NCBI GenBank assembly: GCA_963713965.1
Contig: OY970217.1
Coordinates: 372,001-436,000 of the forward strand
Direction of reading: 5' to 3'
Length of the DNA: 64,000 nt
From: CALAGB01 sp963713965
GTDB taxonomy: Bacteria > Chloroflexota > Chloroflexia > Thermomicrobiales > Thermomicrobiaceae
How positions within the stretch are numbered: position 1 is the stretch's first letter; each line of letters starts with the position of its first letter. Below the pieces are notes generated by a model. That model made no database searches and was not told the DNA's origin. It saw nothing but the letters and a program-made list of their open reading frames with translations. Made by a program: the position numbers and the translations under genes. Below are positions 1 through 8,963 of the stretch, piece after piece.

Positions 1-246
1 TCCGCGCATCAGCCCTCGTGACTGACTGGCAATCAACATTGTGAATACAGCAAATGTTCACTGACCGGCCAAACGGCGTTCAGCGAGTTGTCATTGCGGG
101 CCGCCATCCTCAACTGTGAAGAAATGGCTAAGCCCAGAAGTTGTCTAGGCCGACGACGATTGTTCGTCGCTGGGGACGTAGTGTTCCGATCCAGTGGTTC
201 TGACCAGCGGTCATCAACCAAATGGGTCAATGGGAGGATGACATCG

Positions 247-2511
247 ATGCCCGCCACCACAGCCGCCGACGTGGACGCAGTCGAACTCTCTATTGTGGTG
301 CCAACCCGCAACGAGGCGGGCAACGTTCGAATGCTCGTGCAGCGCTTGCAAACATCGCTGACGGGTGTCCCGTTTGAGATCATCTTTGTCGACGACAGCG
401 ACGACGACACTCCAACTATCGTGGAAGCCGTAGGATGCGAAACCGATACGCGCATAGTGCTCATTCATCGCGACGGCAAATCGCGGGTCGGCGGCCTGGG
501 CGGCGCGGTCGTGCTCGGCCTGCGCGCGGCCAAGGCTCCATGGGTGTGCGTAATGGACGCCGACCTACAGCATCCACCAGAAGTAGTTGGCAACCTACTG
601 GTCAAAACACGTTGGGATGACGTCGATCTCGTTGTCGCAAGCCGGTACTCGGGCGGCGGCCAGGTGAATGGTGGACTCGATTTCGTTCGACAGTTCGTGT
701 CCCGTGGATTAACCAACCTCGCCCGAATCTCCTTCGCCAAGCCGCTGCGTCGCGTCAGCGATCCGATGAGCGGGTTCTTTCTGGTAAGGAAGAGCGCGCT
801 CGATCTAGATGACCTGCGCCCGCGCGGGTTCAAGATCCTTCTGGAGATCATCGTCCGCAACCCAACGCTCCGTACCACTGAGGTCGGGTTTACGTTTGGC
901 AAACGGTTCGCGGGAGAAAGCAAGGCGTCTGCTCTTGAAGCGTGGCGCTACCTCATGCTGGTCACCGAGCTGAAGTTTGGAACTGGTGGCGCTCGGTTCA
1001 GTCGATTCATGACGGTAGGACTCGCAGGCGTAATTGTGAATATGCTCGCAATGGCCGTGGCGACAGAGTTCCTGGGAATCTACTACCTCGTATCCGCAAT
1101 TCTGGCAACATGCGCGTCCACATTGTGGAACTTCACTCTCACTGACTTGTGGGTGTTCCGAGATCGAAACTATCGGTCGTGGGGCACCCGGTTCGCGTTA
1201 TTCGCATCAATGAATTTCTTTGCGCTCCTATTCAGGGGACCACTCATTTATCTCCTAACGTCGATGTTTCAGGTTCATTACCTCATATCAAACTTCGTGT
1301 CGCTGGTGGTGCTTTCGGTGCTTCGATATGGAATCTCTGATTCCTTCATTTGGAATGGGGACCAAGAGTTGGGAACGACAGATGGCTACTGCTACGACAT
1401 TCATGGAATCGTAACGGTGAAATCGGACGTGAAGTTGCCCGAGCTCGCGGCGTTTATGAGTGATTCACCGATCTCACAGCCAACGATCAACGTCACAATC
1501 GGCAGCTTATTTCGTCGCTCGCTATTCCAGCACGCCGAGGGATCGACGCCAACTGAGTTCTCTTACCACGACGGCCTCGGGCGCCTTGGCTTCATGATCG
1601 ACGTAGCAATCACTGACACGGTGGAGATCGTCGCTTCACCACTCCTGAGGTTCTCGCCACACGTGCTGTACACGAACGTTGTTGAGCCGATTCTCAGGTG
1701 GACGTTCGTGCGGAAGGGTTATGCACTCGTTCACGGTGCCTGCATTTCATTCGGGTCCGAGGCGTATCTCGTGACCGCGCGAACCGATACCGGAAAGACG
1801 ACGACGATTCTCAGAATCCTCGATCGACAGCGTCGAGCATCCGACGACTGTTCGTTCGTATCTGACGATCTGACACTCATCAGTCCGGATCGCAAGGTGC
1901 TCACCTATCCCAAACCATTGACGATAAGCCGCCACACGGTGGCGGCTGTGCACACGCCTTCCCTAACCCGCAAACAGCGACTCGCGCTGTTTGTCCAAAG
2001 CCGGCTCCACTCACGCGGCGGACGGAAGGTCGCGCTGCAGATGACGCGCAGTCGTTTACCCATGGCGACGATCAACACAGTCACTCAGTGGCTGGTCCCG
2101 CCGCCGAAGTACCGCGTGAACCAACTCATCCCAAGAGTGAAGACGACGAAGGAGGCCAATCTTGCAGGGATGTTTGTGATCGAACGCGGTGGTGACGGCG
2201 AAACCATCCTAGACGACGTGAGCGCGATTGACATCCTGATGAGCAATAGCGACGACGCATATGGATTCCCGCCGTATCCCACGATCAAAGAGCACCTCCA
2301 TGGAACGGGCGAAGGCGATCTGCGATCAGTTGAGCGCTTGATTGTGCGTGAGGCTCTGACTGGCCTGCCAGCGAGTCTGCTTAAGAGCTCGACTATGGAC
2401 TGGTCACGCCGAATTCCAATGATGATTTCTGGTAAGGATCGCTACAGACCGATGCCCACCCTTTCGGTGATAACACCCGTGACTCCCGTTGCACAAGCAT
2501 CTGCTGACTAA
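247..2511 (+). CDS. Fused GT2 glycosyltransferase - GtrA membrane domain - HPr-kinase-like P-loop domain
   Basis: About 754 residues in three parts. Residues ~13-230 read as a dolichyl-phosphate-mannose-synthase-like GT2 domain (SIVVPTRNEAGN start, FVDDSDDD, then CVMDADLQHPPE carrying the metal/nucleotide-sugar DxD). Residues ~252-370 are a GtrA-like four-helix membrane domain, the partner usually found with polyprenyl-phosphate sugar synthases. Residues ~390-754 hold a P-loop (TDTGKTT near residue 512) followed by SDDLTLI, the arrangement of HPr kinase/phosphorylase-like ATPases. Inferred role: making or flipping a lipid-linked sugar at the membrane, with an extra nucleotide-binding or kinase module of unknown target. 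The start is set at ATG 247 because GGGAGG lies 9 bases upstream; an open reading frame continues back to 88 but has no ribosome site. First gene of an envelope operon. Domain calls are good; the function of the C-terminal part is not known. Confidence 0.8.
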   Translation: MPATTAADVDAVELSIVVPTRNEAGNVRMLVQRLQTSLTGVPFEIIFVDDSDDDTPTIVEAVGCETDTRIVLIHRDGKSRVGGLGGAVVLGLRAAKAPWVCVMDADLQHPPEVVGNLLVKTRWDDVDLVVASRYSGGGQVNGGLDFVRQFVSRGLTNLARISFAKPLRRVSDPMSGFFLVRKSALDLDDLRPRGFKILLEIIVRNPTLRTTEVGFTFGKRFAGESKASALEAWRYLMLVTELKFGTGGARFSRFMTVGLAGVIVNMLAMAVATEFLGIYYLVSAILATCASTLWNFTLTDLWVFRDRNYRSWGTRFALFASMNFFALLFRGPLIYLLTSMFQVHYLISNFVSLVVLSVLRYGISDSFIWNGDQELGTTDGYCYDIHGIVTVKSDVKLPELAAFMSDSPISQPTINVTIGSLFRRSLFQHAEGSTPTEFSYHDGLGRLGFMIDVAITDTVEIVASPLLRFSPHVLYTNVVEPILRWTFVRKGYALVHGACISFGSEAYLVTARTDTGKTTTILRILDRQRRASDDCSFVSDDLTLISPDRKVLTYPKPLTISRHTVAAVHTPSLTRKQRLALFVQSRLHSRGGRKVALQMTRSRLPMATINTVTQWLVPPPKYRVNQLIPRVKTTKEANLAGMFVIERGGDGETILDDVSAIDILMSNSDDAYGFPPYPTIKEHLHGTGEGDLRSVERLIVREALTGLPASLLKSSTMDWSRRIPMMISGKDRYRPMPTLSVITPVTPVAQASAD

Positions 2512-2579
2512 GTCGATCAGGTTGAGCGCCGTGAGCACGCCAGGTCTGGCCGAATGGCCTGCTCCGCAGCGACAGAAGA

Positions 2580-4232
2580 GTGGGTAACCGAGTGACGCTC
2601 AGTCCAACCGTTCCAGACCAGCCATCTGGTTGGGATTCTCGGTCTCAAGTCGCGGCGGAGACAACCGCCGCGATACCCAGTTTGCGCTCCAGATTATGGT
2701 CAATCGTGCTAACGAGTGCGTTCGTTGACAGCGCAGTTCTGGCACTGGCGATGGCGAGCGGCGTCTTCCTGCGTCTCTGGCAAATCAACGCCATCGGCGT
2801 GAACAGCGATGAAGCTGTCTATTCCGGACAGGCGGCCGCGATTGCTGGGGATCCGCGACTGTCGCAGTTTTTCCCCATCTTTCGAGCACACCCGTTGCTC
2901 TATCAATTCGTCCTCGCGACCATATTGACGTTCACTGGAACAGAACATGTGGATCTCGCTGGGCGGCTCCTTTCAGCCGCAGTTGGAATCGCCACAATTG
3001 TCCTCGTATTTCTCTGTGGACAACACCTATACGGTCGACGAGTCGGTGTCGTCGCCGCACTACTGATGGCAGTAATGCCGTACAGCGTGGTCGTCTCGCG
3101 CCAGATACTCCTTGACGGACCGATGGCGCTGTGCGCCACCCTGACGCTCTACTGCCTCATTCGCTTTGGGTCCTCCCGAAATCCGGGATGGTTCTATGCG
3201 GCGGGCGCAACTATGGGATTGACGGTGCTGGCCAAAGAGACCGCGATCATCCTGGTCGGCGGGATCTACATCTTTCTTGCGCTGACGCCCGAACTGAGAG
3301 TAAGAATTCGCGATCTCGCGATATCAATAGCCTGCATGACTGCCGTCATCATCCCGTTTCCCGTCTCTCTGAAACTCGCTGAAGGAGGCGGTGCTCAGCG
3401 CACGCATCAATATTTGGTGTGGCAGCTGTTTCGAAGACCAAACCACGATTTCAGCTTCTATCCGACGACGGTACCGTGGGCGATCGGGCCGCTGATCTTG
3501 ATGGCGGCACTGCTCGGGTTCTGGTTACTGCGGCGCAATCGTTCGTGGCGCGAACGACTATTGGCGGCGTGGGTGGTGATGCCATGTCTCTTCTTTCAGA
3601 TGTGGCCAGTTAAGGGCTTCCAATACTTGCTGCCAATCGCCGCACCCGTCGCGATACTGGCCGCCCGAACGGCGGTGATGTGGAGACCACAGGCGACGCT
3701 GCGACGACCCCGCTTTCGATCGGCCACTCGTCACCTCAACCTTTTCGTCGTCGCGGTTCTTGCGGTGTCTGTGGCGATACCCGCCTGGCAGAACGTGAGT
3801 TCGACGGGCGCCACGGAGTTCATCGCTGGTTCCGGTGGCGTACCGGGCGGCAGGGAAACCGGCCTCTGGTTGTCCGAAAACACACCAGTCGGATCGACGA
3901 TCATGACGATCGGGCCGTCGATGGCCAATATTCTTGAGTTCTACGGAGATCGCCGCGCGTACGGGCTCTCAGTCAGCACGAATCCGCTTCATCGAAATCC
4001 GTCGTATGATCCGATTCGAAATCCAGATCTGGAACTGCGATCCGGAAACATTCAATACGTCGTCTGGGATTCATTCTCAAGTGATCGATCGGTCTCGTTT
4101 GCATCGAAAGTCATCGCGTATGCCCAAAAATACAATGGCCGAGTGGTTCACACCGAAACCGTTCCGATTTCTGACGGCCACGGCTCAACAATCGACAAGC
4201 CGATCATCGTGGTGTGGGCGGTTCATCCATGA
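2580..4232 (+). CDS. GT39/ArnT-like membrane glycosyltransferase
   Basis: 550 residues with about ten hydrophobic segments and a hydrophilic first loop carrying NSDEAVYSGQA. This Asp-Glu motif is typical of the PMT/ArnT (GT39/GT83) superfamily, which transfers sugars from polyprenyl-phosphate donors to proteins, lipids or glycans on the outer face of the membrane. The C-terminal ~130 residues are a soluble extracytoplasmic domain. It fits with the upstream GT2-GtrA protein, which could supply the lipid-linked sugar (inference). The GTG start at 2580 is weakly supported, and GTG 2592 is an alternative. The end overlaps the next gene by ATGA. The acceptor cannot be told from sequence. Confidence 0.78.
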   Translation: MGNRVTLSPTVPDQPSGWDSRSQVAAETTAAIPSLRSRLWSIVLTSAFVDSAVLALAMASGVFLRLWQINAIGVNSDEAVYSGQAAAIAGDPRLSQFFPIFRAHPLLYQFVLATILTFTGTEHVDLAGRLLSAAVGIATIVLVFLCGQHLYGRRVGVVAALLMAVMPYSVVVSRQILLDGPMALCATLTLYCLIRFGSSRNPGWFYAAGATMGLTVLAKETAIILVGGIYIFLALTPELRVRIRDLAISIACMTAVIIPFPVSLKLAEGGGAQRTHQYLVWQLFRRPNHDFSFYPTTVPWAIGPLILMAALLGFWLLRRNRSWRERLLAAWVVMPCLFFQMWPVKGFQYLLPIAAPVAILAARTAVMWRPQATLRRPRFRSATRHLNLFVVAVLAVSVAIPAWQNVSSTGATEFIAGSGGVPGGRETGLWLSENTPVGSTIMTIGPSMANILEFYGDRRAYGLSVSTNPLHRNPSYDPIRNPDLELRSGNIQYVVWDSFSSDRSVSFASKVIAYAQKYNGRVVHTETVPISDGHGSTIDKPIIVVWAVHP

Positions 4233-5584
4233 TCCTGGTGACACGAGCACTTCACTGCGCGGCGTTTCTGGTCGGGTTGTTCGTCGCGGCGAGCCCATTG
4301 ATTGCCGCTGCAAGCGCGCAGTCTTCAACACCGATCAAACATTTGATCGTGGTGATGCAGTCGGCTCATTCATTCGACAATTATTTCGGCACCTATCCCG
4401 GCGCGAACGGGATCCCGGATGGAACGTGCATGCCGGTCGATCCTACCGATCCCAACAACATGCGCTGCGTCGCGCCCTTTCACATCGGGAGCAACGACGT
4501 TCAGCCAGGGAGCCTCAACAACACCGCGGCCACCGCCCAACTCGACGAGCACGGTGGCGCGATGGATGGATTCGTCTACGCGCTGAATCAACGGAACCAA
4601 GACGGGCGTTTGGCGATGGGCTATTACGACGGCAGCGACATTCCATATTATTGGAACATCGCGGATCAATACGTGCTGTTCGACAACTTCTTCAGCTCAG
4701 CTATTGGTGGCAGTGAAAGCAACCATCAATACTGGGTTGCCGGGGCGACATCAACGGGCGATGCGAGCAACACGGGCGATGTCAACGGCCTAACCACGAT
4801 ATTCGACCGACTCAGCCAAGCTGATGTCAGTTGGAAGTTCTATGTTCAGAACTATGATTCCAACCTGAACTATCGGACCGCGAGCCAGTACGCGTCGAAC
4901 CGCGCGGCGCAGGTAGATTCAGTTCCACTGTTGTCGATGGATCGTTTCATCGAGGACCCGGAGCTCGCGAGCCACATCGTTGACCTCAGTCAATATTACG
5001 TCGACTTAGCCAACGACACGCTCCCAGCGGTGGCATACGTCGTTGCGTCGGGGCCAAGCGAGCATCCGCCTACAAACATCCAGTCAGGCGAACGGTTCGT
5101 GCGGTCACTTCTCCAATCTCTGATGACAAGCGACTCGTGGATTTCCTCGGCATTCATGCTCACCTACGACGATTGGGGGGGGTGGTTTGATCATGTGTCG
5201 CCGCCTCAGGTAGACGCGAACGGTCTCGGTTTCCGCGTGCCGGCCCTGCTCGTCAGCCCATATGCTAAACAGGGATTCATCGACCATACACAGCTCGACT
5301 TCACGTCTATTCTGAAGTTCATTGAACAGAACTACGGCTTGCAACCGCTCGCAACGCGAGACGCAAGTGCAAATGATTTGTCGAGCGCCTTCGACTTTCG
5401 CCAGGCACCGAGAGCGGCCAATCTCATCTCGATGCAGAGGGATACCGTTGCACCAAAGGTCGCGCCGAAACGCCAGGTCATTTATGCGGCCTACGGGACC
5501 GCCGTGCTCCTCGCAGGTTTGTCATTTAGTTCAGTCGTCTTAATGCGGCATCGCAAGGTGCGTCTCCCGGAGGCAGATTCGTGA
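4229..5584 (+). CDS. Secreted phospholipase C/acid phosphatase-family phosphoesterase, altered metal site
   Basis: 451 residues with a signal peptide (hydrophobic run to about residue 28, ending ASA-QS) and a C-terminal membrane helix followed by basic residues, so the enzyme domain should sit outside and stay anchored. The fold is the PF04185 phosphoesterase family: KHLIVVMQ...SFDNYFGTYPG at the N-terminus, WNIADQYVLFDNFFSSAIGGSESNH around the Ser nucleophile region, and TYDDWGGWFDHVSPP with the acidic metal pair. The family normally has Glu-Asn before His/Arg-Ser-Phe-Asp; here it is Ser-Ala, so two expected metal ligands are missing. It may be inactive, use another metal arrangement, or act as a binding protein. 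Start ATG 4229 overlaps the stop of the previous gene, which argues for translational coupling. Confidence 0.82.
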   Translation: MILVTRALHCAAFLVGLFVAASPLIAAASAQSSTPIKHLIVVMQSAHSFDNYFGTYPGANGIPDGTCMPVDPTDPNNMRCVAPFHIGSNDVQPGSLNNTAATAQLDEHGGAMDGFVYALNQRNQDGRLAMGYYDGSDIPYYWNIADQYVLFDNFFSSAIGGSESNHQYWVAGATSTGDASNTGDVNGLTTIFDRLSQADVSWKFYVQNYDSNLNYRTASQYASNRAAQVDSVPLLSMDRFIEDPELASHIVDLSQYYVDLANDTLPAVAYVVASGPSEHPPTNIQSGERFVRSLLQSLMTSDSWISSAFMLTYDDWGGWFDHVSPPQVDANGLGFRVPALLVSPYAKQGFIDHTQLDFTSILKFIEQNYGLQPLATRDASANDLSSAFDFRQAPRAANLISMQRDTVAPKVAPKRQVIYAAYGTAVLLAGLSFSSVVLMRHRKVRLPEADS

Positions 5585-7707
5585 CGATCAGAAATTCTGC
5601 TCGATTCATCTTCATGGTCGTCGCCATTGCCTCCGGCTGCTGGTTTGCGGTTCGCGGAACTGCGTCTGCCGACGCGACGGCCGTCTCGTCGCTGACAATT
5701 GTGCCTATCAACGACGTGCGCGCTGGTGATTCGATCACCATCTCCGCTCGTCTCGTCAGTGGAGCAGACAACCAACCAGTCGCAAACGCTTTGTTGGTGC
5801 TTCATATCAATGGTGCGTCGTTCCAGCAGATTCGAACCGATGAAGGCGGCAACGCAACGGTTTCTGTCCGTGAGCCAGTGAGTGGGACGTATCGACTGGA
5901 CGGCTATTACGCAGGAAGCGACTCGGTTCTTCCTAGCCACGCAACAACAAACTTCAACGTCGAGCCCGCTGTGCTCGAGATCCAAACCGTTCCTTCGATT
6001 CAGGGGGTTGAGATCGAGGTAGGCAGTCAGTCCTATCGCTCAGACAGCAACGGTGTCATACACGTTGAAGAAGCAGTTGCCGGCAACTTCGAGCTTCATC
6101 TCGTCGCCTCGTCTCTCGAGCTTTCCGGATCACGCGCAGTCTTTTCGCGGTGGGCCGATGACACATTTTCTCCCGATCGGAGCATCTCGATTTCGTCAAC
6201 GGTTCAGCTTCAAGTGGGGTTTGACACAAGCGATCTCGTTAGTTTCAACTATGCCGATCCCCACGGCGATCCGGTCGATTTCTCCCGCATTAGCGGCATC
6301 GTCGCAACGAGTTCCACTGGCGCCACACTTCAATTCCAGACTGACGATCCGCAGTGGGTTGCTGCGACTCGCGTCATTCGGCGCCAATCTGGTTTGGAGA
6401 GCGTCCCGATTCAATGGGGCATAAACAGTGTCACGATCGATGGCTCAAATGTCGTTAACTCGGGCCAACAGCGATTCACGCCTGAAGCCAACGCACAATG
6501 GAATGTTGAGACGCTCCTCTTCTCGGGAGTATTCACGGCGCATGATGCGCTATTCGGATTTCAACGCGGACATCAGTTCGAAGTGACCTATCCGAACGGT
6601 TCCAATCAGATCCTATCGGGCGACTCGAACGGTCGTCTCACGCTTGAATCCCTCGTACGTGGCACCTATCTGATCAAAGTCATTGGCGCGCACGGCCTTG
6701 CCACGGCCACGCCCGTCGACGTATCACGTGACCAGACAACCAATCTTGTCGTTTTGAGCTATCTCGACATGGCTGTCGGGACGGGACTCGCGCTCTTCGT
6801 GGCGGCCGTGCTGCTTCTCATTGGCCGTCCGATGGTCATTCGCGCGTTCGGCATACCGTCCAGGTTCGCGAATCGGCGCATATTCGTGCGTGCGGGTGTC
6901 ACGGTGCTAGCGCTGGTCGCGACTCTGCTCGTCACCTTTGACACACGTTTACACGGCGACACCGTGCCTGTTGTTCCAAACGTGAACGCCGCGTCGGCGA
7001 ACCAGTCGTCGTTGAACGGACGTCTGATTTCGATTCAGTCGCTCGATGATCTTGCGGTAGCGACGGCATCTCCGACGGCGACGCCCACATCCACCCCGAC
7101 GCCAACTCCGCAGGCGTCGAATTCGCCGGGCTCCGTGTCGCAACACGAATCAACAGTCATGCAGTACTCGGTAAATCCGGTCTTTTCGTCATTCTGGGTC
7201 GAAAATGGCGGGCTACCTGTGTTTGGTTATCCAATCGGCGATGCGGTCACGATTGACCCGCAACACGGGATCATCGCTCAGCAATTCGAACGGCAATCCC
7301 TGGAGTACCACCCCGAGAATGCTGGAACGTCATACGAATTCGAACTCAGCCGTATCGGATTCCAATATGCATCAGACAACGGGCTGTTGACTACTGCGGC
7401 ATTCCAGCCTGTGCCACACATTTCAACAAACATGGGATCCGGTTGTATGTACTTTCACGCCACGGAACACACGGTATGCGGAGCATTCCTCAAGTACTGG
7501 CAGAGCCACGGACTCGACTTCGGCGACTCGGGCACGTCCTTCAGAGAATCATTGGCGCTCTTTGGCAACCCGATCAGCGAGCCGTTTGTCGACCCCGACA
7601 CTGGTCTAACAATCCAGTACTTCGAGAGAGCTCGCTTTGAGTTTCGACCCGCCAATCCCGGCTCACAGGCAGTGACACTTGGACGGCTGGAGGTCGATCA
7701 ACCGTGA
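5581..7707 (+). CDS. Secreted/membrane protein with Ig-like domain, Thr/Pro linker and two C-terminal FGYPI/QYFERARFEY repeats
   Basis: 708 residues. A signal-like hydrophobic N-terminus (to ~30) is followed by an Ig-like beta domain (~35-127), further beta-rich sequence with carboxypeptidase-regulatory-like pieces, two membrane helices (~397-417 and ~436-455), a Thr/Pro/Ser linker (~495-520), and two repeats at ~527-590 and ~610-705. The repeats share FxxFW/YWxxxGG/HG, FGYPI or FGNPISE, and QxFERxxxEYHP. I recognise this repeat from many secreted Chloroflexota proteins; its role is unknown and cell-wall or glycan binding is plausible. GTG 5581 overlaps the preceding stop (GTGA). The two helices imply that both the Ig-like half and the repeats face outside. 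Confidence 0.72.
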   Translation: MTIRNSARFIFMVVAIASGCWFAVRGTASADATAVSSLTIVPINDVRAGDSITISARLVSGADNQPVANALLVLHINGASFQQIRTDEGGNATVSVREPVSGTYRLDGYYAGSDSVLPSHATTNFNVEPAVLEIQTVPSIQGVEIEVGSQSYRSDSNGVIHVEEAVAGNFELHLVASSLELSGSRAVFSRWADDTFSPDRSISISSTVQLQVGFDTSDLVSFNYADPHGDPVDFSRISGIVATSSTGATLQFQTDDPQWVAATRVIRRQSGLESVPIQWGINSVTIDGSNVVNSGQQRFTPEANAQWNVETLLFSGVFTAHDALFGFQRGHQFEVTYPNGSNQILSGDSNGRLTLESLVRGTYLIKVIGAHGLATATPVDVSRDQTTNLVVLSYLDMAVGTGLALFVAAVLLLIGRPMVIRAFGIPSRFANRRIFVRAGVTVLALVATLLVTFDTRLHGDTVPVVPNVNAASANQSSLNGRLISIQSLDDLAVATASPTATPTSTPTPTPQASNSPGSVSQHESTVMQYSVNPVFSSFWVENGGLPVFGYPIGDAVTIDPQHGIIAQQFERQSLEYHPENAGTSYEFELSRIGFQYASDNGLLTTAAFQPVPHISTNMGSGCMYFHATEHTVCGAFLKYWQSHGLDFGDSGTSFRESLALFGNPISEPFVDPDTGLTIQYFERARFEFRPANPGSQAVTLGRLEVDQP

Positions 7708-8837
7708 TTTTCGGTCGCACACGTCGGGAGTTTCGGGTCAACTTGTTGTGGCAGGGCTGCGTGGCGACGTTGTGCGTCATGCTCATGTTGGTGTTTGCCT
7801 CTCCTCGAGCGGAGGCAAACACCCCACTACCGGCACAACCGGTCCCAGTTCTCGCTTACTACTACATTTGGTACACACCGGGCTCGTGGGATCGCGCCAA
7901 GATTGATCTGCCAACCCTGGGTCCGTACTCCAGCGACGATGCAGATGTGATGCGTCAGCATATCGAGTGGGCCAAACAAGCGGGAATCACCGGGTTCATT
8001 GTGAGCTGGAAGAACACTTATGTGTTATCGCGACGACTCGATACCTTGGTGCGAGTTGCTCACGAGGAAAACTTCAAGCTCGCGATCGTTTACGAAGGCC
8101 TCGATTTCGAGCGCAAACCCCTTCCAGTCTCTCAAATCGCCGATGATTTCGACTACTTCATCGCTCAGTGGGGAACTGACGAGGTCTTCCACATTTATGA
8201 ACGTCCTCTCATCATATGGTCAGGCACGTGGGAATTCTCCGCTGACCGGGTTCAATTCGTTACGGCGGGGCGCCGCGACCGATTGCTGATTCTCGCGAGT
8301 GAACGCAACGCGACGGATTACAACCGGCTGGCGGCGTTTGTTGATGGTGACGCATATTACTGGTCCTCGGTGAACCCTGCTACGTTTCCTGGCTATGCCG
8401 ACAAGCTGAACTCGATATCGGCTGCAGTGCATCAGAACAACGGTCTATGGATCGCACCCGCGGCCCCTGGGTTCGACGCGCGCTCTATCGGCGGAACAAG
8501 CGTGGTCGATCGCGATCACGGCAACACGTTGCGGACAGAGTTCAATGCCGCATCCAGGTCAATCTCCGATGCCATCGGGCTGATCAGTTGGAATGAGTTC
8601 AGTGAGAATTCATACGTGGAGCCCAGCAAGAACTTCGGTATGACCTATCTCTCGGAAATAACGGATCTTCTCAACACGGCGGGACCGGCAGTTCCGAATT
8701 TCGACTCGGACGCACCAATCGGACCGACAGCGAATCCGCGTGAGAGTTTCTCACCGTTAGTCCTCTTCGGCGCAGTGCTATTGACCGCGATGATGCTCGT
8801 ATCGATTCGCTCGATCCGAGGCTCACGGTCGGGTTGA
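7704..8837 (+). CDS. GH99-like (endo-alpha-mannosidase-type) secreted, membrane-anchored glycosidase
   Basis: 377 residues. The N-terminus has a signal sequence, the catalytic barrel starts with VLAYYYIWYTPGSWD, and QHIEWAKQAGITGFIVSWKN and SWNEFSENSYVEPS follow. These are characteristic of the GH99/GH71-like barrels, with the N-E-x-x-E segment expected to carry the acids. A Pro-rich spacer and a C-terminal helix (about 350-368) followed by basic residues suggest anchoring. The gene starts at GTG 7704, overlapping the previous stop. Known family members cleave mannose-containing glycans, so this may trim the polymer made by the upstream glycosyltransferases (inference). The substrate is not shown by the sequence. 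Confidence 0.8.
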   Translation: MIFGRTRREFRVNLLWQGCVATLCVMLMLVFASPRAEANTPLPAQPVPVLAYYYIWYTPGSWDRAKIDLPTLGPYSSDDADVMRQHIEWAKQAGITGFIVSWKNTYVLSRRLDTLVRVAHEENFKLAIVYEGLDFERKPLPVSQIADDFDYFIAQWGTDEVFHIYERPLIIWSGTWEFSADRVQFVTAGRRDRLLILASERNATDYNRLAAFVDGDAYYWSSVNPATFPGYADKLNSISAAVHQNNGLWIAPAAPGFDARSIGGTSVVDRDHGNTLRTEFNAASRSISDAIGLISWNEFSENSYVEPSKNFGMTYLSEITDLLNTAGPAVPNFDSDAPIGPTANPRESFSPLVLFGAVLLTAMMLVSIRSIRGSRSG

Positions 8838-8963
8838 CCCACGGACGCCGGTTGTTGATCTGAAACGTTGCTCGCGGAGAGCATCACATTTCGCTCGTCG
8901 ATCTCGGTCTACGTTGAACCAGGACGATTCCGCGACACCGAGGTTCGTAGTATAGGGGGGCAC

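Noticed and set aside
88..246. Upstream extension of the first glycosyltransferase frame
   Set aside because: No ribosome site and no family similarity; GGGAGG before ATG 247 marks the start better.
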